A stretch of 7,425 nucleotides of DNA, from NCBI GenBank assembly GCA_945926705.1, contig CAMEMA010000042.1, positions 1-7,425 of the forward strand. The letters are read 5' to 3'. This document shows positions 1-5,717 of the stretch, in pieces. Position 1 is the first letter of the stretch; each line of letters begins with the position of its first letter. A model generated the notes under the pieces. The model was given only the letters and a program-made list of their open reading frames with translations. It made no database searches and was not told where the DNA came from. The DNA is from an uncultured Clostridia bacterium. Lineage in GTDB: Bacteria; Bacillota; Clostridia; Oscillospirales; Acutalibacteraceae. The translations under genes were made by a program, and so were the position numbers.

Positions 1-354
1 ACTTGTGTACAAGCAATTGAGCGTTATAAGAAAGAACGTCCAAATGACGGAGTCAAGGATGCCAATGCTCTTTTTATAAGTAGGCAACACAATCGAATAA
101 GTGTTAAGACTGTTCAATTTTTAGTAGAAAAATATTTAAAAATTGCCGGGTTGAGTGATTCAGGTTTTTCTGTCCACAAATTGCGTCATACTGCAGCTAC
201 ACTAATGTATCAGTATGGCAACGTAGATATAAGGATATTGAAAGAAATTTTAGGACACGAAAATTTAGGAACTACGGAAATATATACACATATATCAAAC
301 AATCAGCTTAAAGAAGCCATAAATGATAATCCTCTAAATAAAATTTTTACATAA
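1..354 (+). CDS. Tyrosine recombinase/integrase, C-terminal part (5' end outside window)
   Basis: The frame is open from base 1, so the gene starts outside the window; 117 residues are visible. It is the C-terminal half of the catalytic domain of a phage-integrase/XerC-like tyrosine recombinase. These enzymes cut and rejoin DNA through a covalent 3'-phosphotyrosine. Visible active-site residues are the HKLRH box (His59 and Arg62 of the visible part), the LGH box (His86) and the nucleophile Tyr95 in EIYTHIS; the spacing is normal for the family. The first Arg and the Lys of the active site would lie upstream. A TTG at 151 could be mistaken for a start, but homology continues upstream of it. 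The gene ends TAA and is followed after 33 bases by a small ORF on the same strand, perhaps co-transcribed. Whether it is a Xer housekeeping enzyme or an element integrase cannot be decided; the accessory neighbourhood favours the latter. Confidence 0.9.
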   Translation, partial: TCVQAIERYKKERPNDGVKDANALFISRQHNRISVKTVQFLVEKYLKIAGLSDSGFSVHKLRHTAATLMYQYGNVDIRILKEILGHENLGTTEIYTHISNNQLKEAINDNPLNKIFT

Positions 355-387
355 TTTTTAGTTATTTTTTGATAAGAGGTGTTAAAT

Positions 388-789
388 ATGGAAAATAAGA
401 ATGATTATAAGAAAAGAATGTTGAATAAGTTAAAGTCAAAACGCAATAATGTATTTAGAAACAGCAAATCCAGGCTTTTTGATCATCCGGAATTGGCTCC
501 TGATTTAAATCTTTCTAAATTTAAGATACTTGTTAATCTATTTAAAAAATTTGAAGATGCTTATTATAAATACATTAAAATAGAAAAGACAGTTAAAAAA
601 TTAGAACATAGCAAAAGCAGAATGGATGATAAAATTATTCCGGATATTCTAGAAGAGCAGAACGAACAACTTAAAATAATGTATGATGGAATTGATGAAT
701 TTTTACACGGCTATAGCAAATATGTTATTTATACTATGTACAGAGAAAAATTGTTAAAAATATATGCCTTAATTTCCAAAAATCTATAA
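388..789 (+). CDS. Small basic helical protein of unknown function
   Basis: A 133-residue protein that I do not recognise. The start is placed at ATG 388 because AAGAGGTG at 374-381 lies at ideal distance; a GTG at 379 would overlap that site and is unlikely. Residues 1-35 are rich in Lys, Arg and Asn (KKRMLNKLKSKRNNVFRNSK). The rest looks largely alpha-helical with heptad-like hydrophobic spacing, especially around residues 45-75 and 88-130. There is no signal peptide, membrane segment or cysteine motif. It lies 33 bases behind the recombinase with no clear promoter in the gap, so it is probably co-transcribed with it. It is closed by a strong terminator. A basic N-terminus would fit nucleic-acid binding, for example an integrase accessory protein, but this is only a guess. 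Confidence 0.75.
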   Translation: MENKNDYKKRMLNKLKSKRNNVFRNSKSRLFDHPELAPDLNLSKFKILVNLFKKFEDAYYKYIKIEKTVKKLEHSKSRMDDKIIPDILEEQNEQLKIMYDGIDEFLHGYSKYVIYTMYREKLLKIYALISKNL

Positions 790-804
790 TCAAATTGAGA
801 TAAA

Positions 805-846
805 AAAGACTTCCTAAAGCAATTTGGAAGTCTTTAATGTTTTTTG
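805..846. terminator. Bidirectional rho-independent terminator
   Basis: AAAGACTTCC (805-814) pairs perfectly with GGAAGTCTTT (826-835) around an 11-base loop. On the plus strand the stem is followed by AATGTTTTTTG. On the minus strand the T run abuts the stem directly (TTTTTTTATC). It therefore serves both the small gene ending at 789 and the minus-strand peptidase gene ending at 878, which converge here; the minus-strand version is the stronger one. Confidence 0.85.
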
Positions 847-877
847 TGAAATAAATTTAAGATTCTTGTTTCTAGTT

Positions 878-2593
878 TTAATTTGTAAAAATTTTATCAA
901 CGTTTTTTCTGTTTAATTTGTTAATACTATAATTGCGAATGTATTTGGAAAAATTTTTGGGAGTCAAATATACATCACCCGTATTTCCATAATAAGTTAG
1001 TACATCGCCTGTAATCATTATACCGCGATAATCCATATATGGATTTGATAGTACTATATAATTAATACCGTTTATTTCTTTTATATTTTTAACTGAATAG
1101 GAATGACCAGCGCAAAACGCAAATTGGAAATCACTATACTTCATATCCTCATAACTCGTATCATTTTTCTTCAATCTTAAGGTAGTATTCCAACAATCAT
1201 GGCCTGCTTGGAATGTCCCTGCGGTAACGGATTTGCCTTCTTTAAGTGCTTTGTCTATGATATCTAATATTGTATAAGGATTAATCTTACCACTTTGCGG
1301 CTGAGTCGTAGTATTACCTGAATTAGAATTATTAGAAGGATCAATCTTACCACTTTGCGATTGCGAAGTCGTAAGATTACCTGAATTAGAATTATTAGTT
1401 TGTTCTTGATTATTATTTCTAGTGTCCTTATTATTTCTAGTGTCAATAAGATAGCAAGTACCCTTTTTGCCGGTTATTGCGGTTGTCGGTACGACAGAAA
1501 GTCCGTATTCAACTGCTGATAATTGATTGTCACCTTTATCCCAATTGTCAATACAGCATCCATATATTTGGAAAAAATTCAAATCTTTATCTATTATGTT
1601 ACGTTTAGAAACATATATTGCATAGGCTTTTTCCATTAAATTTACCCAAACAGATAATGCATCGCTTTGTTGGTTTCCCAACACTATATTGCCTTTCGTA
1701 TTATAATTATAAAGGACAGTTTTATCCATCATAATCATAACTCTACCTGCGGCTTTAGTTGTCAGTTTAACTTTATTATCTGAGCACTTTTTGGTTTTAG
1801 CCACTACTTTGTAAAATCTCATAATAAGACCACCGTTTCGACTCGCAACAAAACATTTTTTTATAGCATTAGGATTTTCTCTTGCAATATTTTTTAATGC
1901 TGCCAGTAAGTAACAATCATTGATAGTAGAGCCTTGCTTTATATCGCTTTCTTTGGGTGTGAAGTTCTCGCTTAGGATACTGTTAATCAATTGTTCTGTT
2001 ACTGGATTTGTTCCATTAACCAACCCAACGTAATTTAAGGATGAATCTTTGACTTCTACCTTATTTGTAAGTCTGTATTTTTCAATCTTCAATAAATCTA
2101 TAACTATCTTGAGATATAAATCTAATATAGTTGTGTATGGATTTTTTTTCGCTTCACTTTTATTTTTTAATTTTGTTTTTAACTTTTTAAATAGATTGCT
2201 TGATTTTGACGAGGAACTATTTTCTTCGCCCGATTGAATAATACAATTTTTTAATTGTTTAATATGTGTAAGAAGCTTTTTAGCAGACATAAAAGATTTA
2301 TCTGTATTCCCTAGATATTGTATATTGTCAAGGTGTGAATTTACTAATCTGCTAAATTCTTTTTGGGCGCCACTTGTTATTTTGTTTTTATTAGCAAAGT
2401 CAACGATAAAATCTAAAGTAGTTCCTAAATTCTGATCGAATGGACACGTATCGTTTTTAATATTTTGTTCGGTGTTTTTTAATGAAATTAGTATTTGCTT
2501 TAAAAACTCTTTTTTGATTTTGTAATTTTTAATCTTATCATTAATAAAATATCCGACGTTACTAATTATAACATTCTTATCGATTTCTTTCAT
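878..2593 (-). CDS. Calpain-family (C2) cysteine peptidase with repetitive insertion
   Basis: A 571-residue protein with a calpain-type papain-fold core. Residues below count from the ATG at 2593, chosen because AGAAAGGA (2602-2609, minus strand) is at ideal distance; a TTG two codons upstream is too close. The catalytic Cys227 lies in DIKQGSTINDCYLLAAL, matching the calpain pattern DIxQGxxGDCWLLAAL. His497 is in AGHSYSV and Asn517 in VLSNPYMDYRG, giving the full Cys/His/Asn triad with the usual His-Asn spacing of 20. The core block WVNLMEKAYA (about 316-325) is also typical of calpains. Residues 1-195 are mostly helical and Lys-rich with a Ser-rich hinge near 122-135. Residues about 384-439 are an Asn/Ser/Gln/Gly-rich repeat insertion that lengthens the Cys-His distance to 270. 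No EF-hands, signal peptide or membrane segment are visible. Family knowledge: calpains make limited regulatory cuts, and bacterial members are scattered. A role as exported effector or as internal protease is undecided. It has its own promoter and is probably monocistronic. Confidence 0.85.
   Translation of the reverse strand: MKEIDKNVIISNVGYFINDKIKNYKIKKEFLKQILISLKNTEQNIKNDTCPFDQNLGTTLDFIVDFANKNKITSGAQKEFSRLVNSHLDNIQYLGNTDKSFMSAKKLLTHIKQLKNCIIQSGEENSSSSKSSNLFKKLKTKLKNKSEAKKNPYTTILDLYLKIVIDLLKIEKYRLTNKVEVKDSSLNYVGLVNGTNPVTEQLINSILSENFTPKESDIKQGSTINDCYLLAALKNIARENPNAIKKCFVASRNGGLIMRFYKVVAKTKKCSDNKVKLTTKAAGRVMIMMDKTVLYNYNTKGNIVLGNQQSDALSVWVNLMEKAYAIYVSKRNIIDKDLNFFQIYGCCIDNWDKGDNQLSAVEYGLSVVPTTAITGKKGTCYLIDTRNNKDTRNNNQEQTNNSNSGNLTTSQSQSGKIDPSNNSNSGNTTTQPQSGKINPYTILDIIDKALKEGKSVTAGTFQAGHDCWNTTLRLKKNDTSYEDMKYSDFQFAFCAGHSYSVKNIKEINGINYIVLSNPYMDYRGIMITGDVLTYYGNTGDVYLTPKNFSKYIRNYSINKLNRKNVDKIFTN
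1277..1445 (-). repeat. In-frame tandem repeats inside the peptidase gene
   Basis: Two adjacent tandem repeats encode the low-complexity insertion. The larger has two copies (1334-1396, 63 bases; 1277-1333, shorter by one codon), each encoding NNSNSGN, then a T/S/Q-rich stretch, then SGKI(D/N)P. The smaller has two nearly identical 18-base units (1410-1427 and 1428-1445, TTATTATTTCTAGTGTCC on the plus strand) encoding DTRNN(K/N). All unit lengths are multiples of three, so gain or loss of units would keep the peptidase in frame. Confidence 0.85.
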
Positions 2594-2625
2594 AGACAAT
2601 CATTCCTTTCTAAAATATATGTTTT

Positions 2626-2653
2626 ATTATAACATAATATATTTTTTTATCAA
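2626..2653 (-). promoter_or_regulatory. Promoter of the calpain-like gene
   Basis: On the minus strand TTGATA (2653-2648) is followed after 16 bases by TATAAT (2631-2626), preceded by an extended -10 TG (TGTTATAAT). The expected transcript start near 2619 leaves a leader of about 26 bases containing the AGAAAGGA ribosome binding site. Nearby AT-richness makes chance matches possible, but extended -10, spacing and position all agree. Confidence 0.6.
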
Positions 2654-2755
2654 TAATTTATCAAAATATTTTTAATATAAAAAGTTTTATGATAGAAATT
2701 ATAGAAATTTCATTATATTTATTCTTAAATAAGCTAATCTCACTTTATTTTATAT

Positions 2756-2785
2756 TTGACATAACAACGCAAAATATATTATATT
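2756..2785 (+). promoter_or_regulatory. Promoter of the 28-codon ORF
   Basis: Exact TTGACA (2756-2761), 18-base spacer, then TATATT (2780-2785). Expected transcription start is near 2792, giving a leader of about 90 bases before the ATG at 2881. It diverges from the peptidase promoter about 100 bases away, so the two transcripts share this intergenic region. Confidence 0.55.
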
Positions 2786-2825
2786 AATATAAAAAACAGT
2801 ATGTGATATACTAATTTTTAAAAAT

Positions 2826-2845
2826 AATTAATGTAACCATTAATT
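2826..2845 (+). promoter_or_regulatory. Perfect inverted repeat in the leader of the 28-codon ORF
   Basis: AATTAATG and CATTAATT form a perfect 8-base inverted repeat with a 4-base spacer (TAAC). It lies between the predicted transcription start and the ribosome binding site at 2865. It could be an operator or a weak RNA hairpin; it lacks a directly following U run, so it is not a terminator. In such AT-rich DNA an 8-base palindrome can arise by chance. Confidence 0.35.
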
Positions 2846-2880
2846 CTAAAAAAGTTTTATTTTTAAAGGAGGAATTATAT

Positions 2881-2967
2881 ATGAGCAAATTAAGCCAATC
2901 AAATAATAGCGGTAAGAGTGCGAATAGTAAATCTAAGTCTAGATTCTCCCTTTTAAAAGAAAGATAA
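2881..2967 (+). CDS. 28-codon ORF, probable 5' remnant of a gene cut by the IS
   Basis: ATG 2881 is preceded by AAAGGAGG (2865-2872) with exactly 8 bases between, the best ribosome binding site in the window, and by a good promoter. The product is 28 residues, made mainly of Ser, Lys and Asn (starts MSKLSQSNNSGKS, ends RFSLLKER), closed by TAA TAA. The 3' end overlaps the region where homology to IS200/IS605 TnpA begins in another frame (about 2943-2964). The simplest reading is that a longer gene was truncated by the element and only its signals and first two dozen codons are left. A genuine small peptide is the alternative. The Ser/Lys/Asn-rich composition resembles the hinge of the neighbouring peptidase, which is suggestive but not proof of relationship. 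Confidence 0.5.
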   Translation: MSKLSQSNNSGKSANSKSKSRFSLLKER

Positions 2968-3305
2968 TAAAAGATTTATGTAAGTGAAAAGGGATAGAAA
3001 TAATAGAAGGACATATGATGTCAGATTATATACACCTTTTACTATCAACTCCGCCAAAGTACAGTATATCACAAATTATGGGATATCTAAAAGGAAAACG
3101 TGCGATGATGATATTCGAAAGGCATGCAAATTTGAGGTACAAATTTGGAAACAGACATTTCCGGGCAGAAGGATATTATGTAAGCACAGTAGTGTTAAAT
3201 ACTGCAACAATACAAAAATACATTAGAGAGCAAGAAAAAGAAGACCAGATTATGGACAAACTTAAAACTAAAGAATATTTAGACTATTTTGATGGTAGAA
3301 AGTAA
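2964..3305 (+). pseudogene. IS200/IS605 TnpA transposase remnant (Y1_Tnp), 5'-truncated and inactivated
   Basis: The reading frame from about 2964 gives KIIKDLCK, then TGA at 2985-2987, then KGIEIIEGHMMSDYIHLLLS and on to GYLKGKRAMMIFERHANL, GYYVSTV and KYIREQEKEDQ. This is the usual order of the single-strand HUH transposase of IS200/IS605. Three lesions are visible. The N-terminal part is absent. A TGA stands where family members have Trp (LCKWKGIEI). The HUH metal-binding pair, normally DHxH, reads D-Y-I-H, so one His is lost. The catalytic Tyr in KYIREQ is kept. An ORF of 96 codons could still be translated from ATG 3015 but should be catalytically dead. Confidence 0.85.
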
Positions 3306-3450
3306 TCAGTTCCCTCCTAAGCTTGAACAAAGTGAAAGCCATCCGTCTTGAGATGGCTGGCACTTTTATGCCCTTATAGGGCTTTCCCATACCACGTCTT
3401 TTAAGCGTGGCTTTTGTTGCGCCAAAATAACTATGCGATTTTGGCGTGGA
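3306..3450 (+). other. Hairpin cluster, right-end region of the IS remnant
   Basis: Four hairpins follow the transposase stop within about 120 bases. At 3329-3366, AAAGTG and AGCCATC pair with GATGGCT and CACTTT across a 2x2 internal loop; a short T run overlaps the end. At 3370-3382, GCCCT pairs with AGGGC. At 3392-3410, CCACG pairs with CGTGG and CTT with AAG, leaving T3397 bulged. At 3420-3446, CGCCAAAAT pairs with ATTTTGGCG. Subterminal hairpins with a bulged T are what TnpA recognises in the family (known for IS608), so 3392-3410 is the best candidate right-end site. The last hairpin could instead belong to flanking DNA or help end transcription. Confidence 0.5.
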
Positions 3451-3528
3451 ATTTTATATGGAGCAAAGATATATATTTTAATCTATACGACAAGCATATA
3501 GATATTATTTTTAAGTAAATATATTTAA

Positions 3529-4137
3529 TTAAATGGGATAGCATGATTTCAATACGCAATTATCGCTTTTATAGTCGTATAACACTACGAATTCCAAATA
3601 GTGCAAAACAGTTCCGTCTATTGTATTTCCCACATAGGGTACTTTAACAACACCTGTATAAACTTTCTCTGAGGAATGACTTTTATTATGCATTAATTCA
3701 TCATAACATATAAAATTTGTTTTTTGTATGTTTTCGATAATCAATTTACGTATATCTTCGGGTTGGTTATATTTTTCTGAAAAAAAACTTTTGGACTTTA
3801 AGTCTTTTGCAAATTTTTTCATAAATCCAAGGTGCCCTCCGGAAGTTATTTTGTTATTTTTTACATTTCCATAGCATATATGATGTAGTGAATCATTTAT
3901 ATTTATATATATTCTACCACCGTATGTTATTCCTTTTATGGGCAAGTATTCAAATTGTTTGGTTCTCTTTAATTTAATGGATTTTCGAAGTTTTTGGAAT
4001 GTATGGTCATTTGATTTAGTGTTCAAACCTTCTTTAACAGGCTTAGTAGCGCATAAAGAAGGAGAACAAGGAAGCACTGAAAATAAAGTAATAAAAGAAC
4101 TTAATAATGTATTTCTTAAATTTTTTTTAATATTCAT
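3529..4137 (-). CDS. Secreted EndoU-like ribonuclease
   Basis: A 202-residue protein with an N-terminal signal peptide: basic MNIKKNLRNT, a hydrophobic stretch to about residue 28, and a possible signal peptidase I site after SLCA (residue 30). There is no proper lipobox. The mature part resembles bacterial EndoU domains. HHICYGNVKNNK with His86, followed after 16 residues by His102 in GGHLG, gives the two-His pattern and spacing of EndoU enzymes (XendoU has the same distance). Lys165 in GVVKVPYV could be the catalytic Lys, and the C-terminus CVLKSCYPI matches the usual final strand ending in (A/C)YP. EndoU enzymes cut RNA at uridines, leaving cyclic phosphates; in bacteria the domain is common in polymorphic and contact-dependent toxins. 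Here it is free-standing with a signal peptide and no immunity gene is evident next to it. The ribosome binding site (AGGCGG) is imperfect. Identification rests on motif reading, not on a search. Confidence 0.68.
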   Translation of the reverse strand: MNIKKNLRNTLLSSFITLFSVLPCSPSLCATKPVKEGLNTKSNDHTFQKLRKSIKLKRTKQFEYLPIKGITYGGRIYININDSLHHICYGNVKNNKITSGGHLGFMKKFAKDLKSKSFFSEKYNQPEDIRKLIIENIQKTNFICYDELMHNKSHSSEKVYTGVVKVPYVGNTIDGTVLHYLEFVVLYDYKSDNCVLKSCYPI

Positions 4138-4176
4138 GTGATTTATCCGCCTATATTTTTATTTTATCATATTATT

Positions 4177-4205
4177 ATGATAATATATATTTAATTTTAA
4201 TTCAA
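4177..4205 (-). promoter_or_regulatory. Likely promoter of the EndoU-like gene
   Basis: On the minus strand TTGAAT (4205-4200), 17-base spacer, TATCAT (4182-4177). The predicted start near 4170 gives a leader of about 33 bases. The -35 box overlaps the left arm of the inverted repeat at 4201-4219. The region is very AT-rich, so other -10 choices exist. Confidence 0.4.
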
Positions 4206-4219
4206 TTGATTAAATTGAA
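4201..4219. promoter_or_regulatory. Inverted repeat, candidate operator in the divergent region
   Basis: TTCAATT and AATTGAA form a perfect 7-base inverted repeat with a 5-base spacer. It covers the likely -35 box of the EndoU-like gene and sits between that gene and the divergent methyltransferase. Position fits a repressor site, but no regulator gene is in the window and chance is not excluded at this base composition. Confidence 0.35.
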
Positions 4220-4289
4220 ATTTACTATATTTAATGAATTTATTCGTTAATAAATTTATAATATATATTTCGTTTTAGATTAACATATT

Positions 4290-4317
4290 TTCAATTCATT
4301 AAAATTTGTGATATTAT
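4290..4317 (+). promoter_or_regulatory. rlmD: Possible promoter of the rRNA methyltransferase gene
   Basis: TATTAT at 4312-4317 preceded by TG two bases upstream (TGATATTAT) and by a weak -35 TTCAAT at 4290-4295 with a 16-base spacer. It would start transcription near 4324, about 26 bases before the ATG at 4350. The -35 match is poor (3 of 6), hence low confidence. Confidence 0.3.
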
Positions 4318-4349
4318 ATAACTCTAGATTTTATAAAAGGAAATTAAAA

Positions 4350-5717
4350 ATGAAATTTCAAATTAAAAAAAATGACATAATAACTTTAACGATAACGGAT
4401 GTTACAGTTGAAGGTAATGGAGTAGGAAAGTGGAATGGTATAACTGTTTTTGTGCCTAAATGTGCAATCGGTGATAAAATTGAAGCTAAAATTATAAAAA
4501 TTAAAAGCAATTATCTTATAGGAAAAATTCAGAAAATACTTTGTCCTTCTAAAGATAGGCAAGCTCCGGACTGCCCTGTATATTTTAAATGCGGAGGATG
4601 CTCGTTTCGTCACATAAATTATAATTCCGAACTGGATATTAAACAAAAGCATATTTCAGATTGTTTAAAGCGAATAGGCGGCTTTAAGGAAATAGAAATC
4701 GAGAAGATTTTAGATTCATCTAAAATTTTGAATTACCGTAATAAAACCCAAGTTCCATTTGGAAAAAATAAAGATGGAAATATAGTTTCAGGATTTTACA
4801 GATTGCATAGTCATAATATTATGGAATGTACAGAGTGCAAATTACATCCCGAAATTTTTGATAAAATAATTTTTGAAATAAAAAAATGGATGAATAAATA
4901 TAAAGTTTCGTCATACAACGAGAAAACCCATAAAGGATGCGTTAGGCATGTATATATTCGATGTTCGGGAGACATTAGCCAAATAATGGTGTGTATAGTT
5001 ATTAATAGTAAAAACGTTCCTTACCAAACCGAACTTATAGATTTGCTTACAGGTAAATTTGAAAACATAAAAGGTATAGTAATAAATTTTAATTCTGAGG
5101 ATACAAATGTAATTTTAGGAAAGAAATTTTCTACTATTTGGGGAGAAAGCTATATAACGGACAGTCTATGCGGTTTGAAATTTAAAATTTCTCCGGAATC
5201 TTTTTATCAAATAAATCATGACCAAACTCAGAAACTTTATGATTTATCGAAAAAAGTTTTGAAATTGTCCGGAAATGAAAATGTTTTAGACCTTTACTGC
5301 GGTATAGGTACGATAGGTCTCACTTTGTCTGACAAAATAAAAAAACTTACAGGTGTTGAGATAATAAACGCCGCCATATCAAATGCATCAGAGAATGCTA
5401 GATTGAACAATATAAAAAACGCAAAATTCATATGTGCGGATTCAGCCGGAGATTTAAGGGATTTTTTAGGTACATCTCTAGACGTAATTATATTGGACCC
5501 GCCTAGAAAAGGGTGCGAGGAAAGTGTACTGGAAGATATAATTAAAATTTTTCCTGAAAAAATACTATATATATCATGTAACCCCGCTACTCTTGCAAGA
5601 GATTTGAAAGTACTTTGTAGTAAGAAATATAAAATTTTGACAGTGTGTCCGGTAGATTTATTTCCTAGAACTCCACATGTTGAGACGGTTGTACTTTTAG
5701 GTAGGAAAATGATTTAA
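4350..5717 (+). CDS. rlmD: 23S rRNA (uracil-C5)-methyltransferase, RlmD/RlmCD (RumA) type
   Basis: A 455-residue enzyme that transfers methyl from S-adenosylmethionine to C5 of uracil in 23S rRNA (U1939 for RlmD; Gram-positive RlmCD also treats U747). ATG 4350 is chosen because AAAGGA at 4336-4341 fits it; an ATG at 4308 would add 14 residues before that site. Domains in order: TRAM RNA-binding domain (about 8-60); a [4Fe-4S] site with Cys75, Cys81, Cys84 and Cys163 in the normal C-x5-C-x2-C...C spacing; the FYQIN motif near 285-289; SAM motif LDLYCGIGTIGL (313-324); ILDPPRKG (381-388); the nucleophile Cys410 in SCNPATLARDL; and the base Glu445 in PRTPHVETVVLL. All key residues are intact, so it should be active. 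It ends almost directly after ETVVLL, without the C-terminal extension often seen in clostridial relatives; a trace of that lies downstream. Which uridine it modifies cannot be told from sequence. Confidence 0.93.
   Translation: MKFQIKKNDIITLTITDVTVEGNGVGKWNGITVFVPKCAIGDKIEAKIIKIKSNYLIGKIQKILCPSKDRQAPDCPVYFKCGGCSFRHINYNSELDIKQKHISDCLKRIGGFKEIEIEKILDSSKILNYRNKTQVPFGKNKDGNIVSGFYRLHSHNIMECTECKLHPEIFDKIIFEIKKWMNKYKVSSYNEKTHKGCVRHVYIRCSGDISQIMVCIVINSKNVPYQTELIDLLTGKFENIKGIVINFNSEDTNVILGKKFSTIWGESYITDSLCGLKFKISPESFYQINHDQTQKLYDLSKKVLKLSGNENVLDLYCGIGTIGLTLSDKIKKLTGVEIINAAISNASENARLNNIKNAKFICADSAGDLRDFLGTSLDVIILDPPRKGCEESVLEDIIKIFPEKILYISCNPATLARDLKVLCSKKYKILTVCPVDLFPRTPHVETVVLLGRKMI

Larger units (their letters stand above)
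2943..3450 (+). mobile_element. Decayed IS200/IS605-type element
   Basis: The segment contains the C-terminal two thirds of a TnpA-like transposase followed by a run of hairpins typical of the right side of IS200/IS605 elements. The first 40 or so TnpA codons and a recognisable left-end hairpin are missing. These elements have no terminal inverted repeats and make no target duplications, so exact borders cannot be read; the limits given are approximate. No tnpB is present. Confidence 0.6.

Noticed and set aside
1277..1445. CRISPR-like repeat array
   Set aside because: Only two direct copies of each unit, no spacers, and they encode an in-frame protein insertion.
2985..2987. TGA read as Trp (altered genetic code)
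   Set aside because: All visible genes end in TAA and the TnpA TGA is at a Trp position, but TGG is used for Trp throughout, the TnpA is damaged in other ways, and no intact gene has an internal TGA. A nonsense mutation is the simpler explanation.
2984..3226. Plus-strand ORF overlapping the TnpA remnant in another frame
   Set aside because: The frame with clear TnpA motifs overlaps it; the alternative has no family resemblance.
3938..4141. Plus-strand ORF opposite the EndoU-like gene
   Set aside because: Shadow of a gene with signal peptide and conserved motifs; no ribosome binding site of its own.
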